The notes beneath the pieces were generated by a model. That model was not told where the DNA came from, ran no database searches, and saw only the letters and a list, made by a program, of their open reading frames with translations. From Pseudomonas protegens (GTDB taxonomy: Bacteria; Pseudomonadota; Gammaproteobacteria; Pseudomonadales; Pseudomonadaceae): a stretch of DNA of 64,000 bases. Shown here piece after piece: positions 63,219 through 64,000 of the stretch. How positions within the stretch are numbered: position 1 is the stretch's first letter; every line of letters starts with the position of its first letter. The stretch spans positions 4,037,001-4,101,000 of the forward strand of contig NZ_CP031396.1 in NCBI RefSeq assembly GCF_003363755.1, in the 5' to 3' direction. Position numbers and translations under genes: made by a program.

Positions 63219-64000
63219 TCAGCGCGGCTGGGACCAGCCCTGGGAGCGGCTGACGGCGGCGCTGAAGGTGCGGCGCCAGGCTTCGGCCGTGGTCCGGTCG
63301 ACACGGGGCTGATAGTGGGTGCGGGTGTTGTCCAACTCCGGCAGCTCCAGGCCCAGGCCACGGGCAGCCAGGGCGGCGCAGCCCAGGGCAGTGAGTTCGT
63401 CGAAACGCTGGGTGACGATGGTGCGTTGCAGGATATCGGCAAGGAACTGGGCGAAATACGGGCTGCGGGCCAGCCCGCCGTCGATCGACAGCTGGTCGGT
63501 GACACGCAGGTGATCGTCCATCGCGGTGATCACTTCGGCGCTGCGCAGGGCCACGCCTTCCAGCACCGCCTGGCACAGGTCCTGGCGGCTGGTGGCGGCG
63601 TTCATGCCGATCCACACCGCTCCGGCGCTGCGGTCCCAGTGCGGGCAGGCCAGCCCCGACAACGCCGGGACAAAGGCCAGTTCGCGGGAAATGGCCGGTG
63701 GCTGATCGAAGGCCGCCAGCTCCGAGAAGTCGCTGAACAGGCCCAGCCGCCCGGCCCACTCCACCGCGGCGCTGGCGTCGTACACGCCACCGTCCATGGC
63801 ATACACCGGCTTGCCATCGACCTGCCAGGCAATGGTGGCCAGCAGGCCTTTCTCCGGTGCGCGGATGATCTGATCGCCGGTGACGGTCAGGGCGAAGGCG
63901 CCGGTGCCGAAGGTGATCTTGGCGTCCCCCGGCTGCCGGCAGCCGTGGCCGTAGAGCGAGGCTTGCTGGTCCACCACTGAGGCGCTGATGGGCGTCTGGC
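63219..64000 (-). CDS. FGGY-family carbohydrate kinase, glycerol-kinase-like (5' end outside window)
   Basis: The frame is open to the window edge, giving about 260 C-terminal residues. VVDQQASLYGHGCRQPGDAKITFGTGAF, PALSGLACPHWDRSAGAVWIGM and LSIDGGLARSPYFAQFLADILQ are C-terminal FGGY kinase motifs (phosphate loops and the adenosine motif). It phosphorylates a polyol or sugar with ATP. The sequence is nearer glycerol kinase than xylulokinase in these blocks, but the substrate-binding N-terminal half is missing, so the substrate is left open. Confidence 0.85.
   Translation of the reverse strand, partial: QTPISASVVDQQASLYGHGCRQPGDAKITFGTGAFALTVTGDQIIRAPEKGLLATIAWQVDGKPVYAMDGGVYDASAAVEWAGRLGLFSDFSELAAFDQPPAISRELAFVPALSGLACPHWDRSAGAVWIGMNAATSRQDLCQAVLEGVALRSAEVITAMDDHLRVTDQLSIDGGLARSPYFAQFLADILQRTIVTQRFDELTALGCAALAARGLGLELPELDNTRTHYQPRVDRTTAEAWRRTFSAAVSRSQGWSQPR

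Overview
The window looks like a chromosomal segment of a fluorescent Pseudomonas (P. fluorescens complex; P. protegens or P. chlororaphis are good candidates). The reasons are the high GC content, the conserved order pilQ-aroK-aroB-damX-like-gltB-gltD-hemE, a fused put regulator/enzyme next to putP, many REP/REPIN intergenic palindromes and strongly GC-biased codons. No rRNA, tRNA, CRISPR array, intact insertion sequence or prophage was seen.

Layout. 1-12 kb is housekeeping on the plus strand: the end of the type IV pilus secretin gene, the shikimate genes aroK and aroB, a SPOR-domain division protein, both glutamate synthase subunits and hemE. hemE is flanked by two related repeats in opposite orientation. 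One is a 140-bp MITE-like element that has landed exactly in the loop of the hemE terminator with a 5-bp target duplication. 12-15.6 kb holds a divergent MFS/LysR pair and two small paralogous exported proteins.

15.6-34.3 kb is the accessory core: about 20 minus-strand genes, nearly all overlapping, read from one predicted promoter at 34.4 kb. They encode a type II polyketide/fatty-acid-like machine of the aryl polyene (APE, xanthomonadin-like) class. It has two ketosynthases plus a short chain-length factor, two acyl carrier proteins, a ketoreductase, a dehydratase and a second dehydratase fused to an acyl ligase. It also has an aromatic ammonia-lyase, a thioesterase, two acyltransferases, a glycosyltransferase, a LolA-like carrier, an MMPL exporter and a DUF3261 lipoprotein. 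Three genes look like tailoring or accessory functions: a flavin-dependent halogenase-like oxidoreductase, a methyltransferase and a cation/proton antiporter-like membrane protein. The likely product is a membrane-anchored yellow polyene. Two REP elements lie inside the 5' ends of cluster genes and encode amino acids there.

34.6-46.1 kb: an orphan ParA-like ATPase, trxC, a three-gene set of unknown envelope proteins (two paralogous lipoproteins and a membrane-anchored protein), a HigBA-type toxin-antitoxin pair in a locally AT-richer patch, selO, a large MscK-type mechanosensitive channel and a K+/H+ antiporter. 46.2-52.6 kb: two near-duplicate chemoreceptors with sigma-28-like promoters, a small coiled-coil/ZapA-like pair and a third chemoreceptor of a different type. 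52.7-64 kb: an acyl-CoA dehydrogenase, the putA/putP divergon with several GTTGCA operator boxes, a DUF2165 membrane protein, O-acetylhomoserine sulfhydrylase and the 3' part of an FGGY sugar/glycerol kinase cut by the window end.

All functional calls come from reading motifs, gene order and family knowledge; no database search was run.
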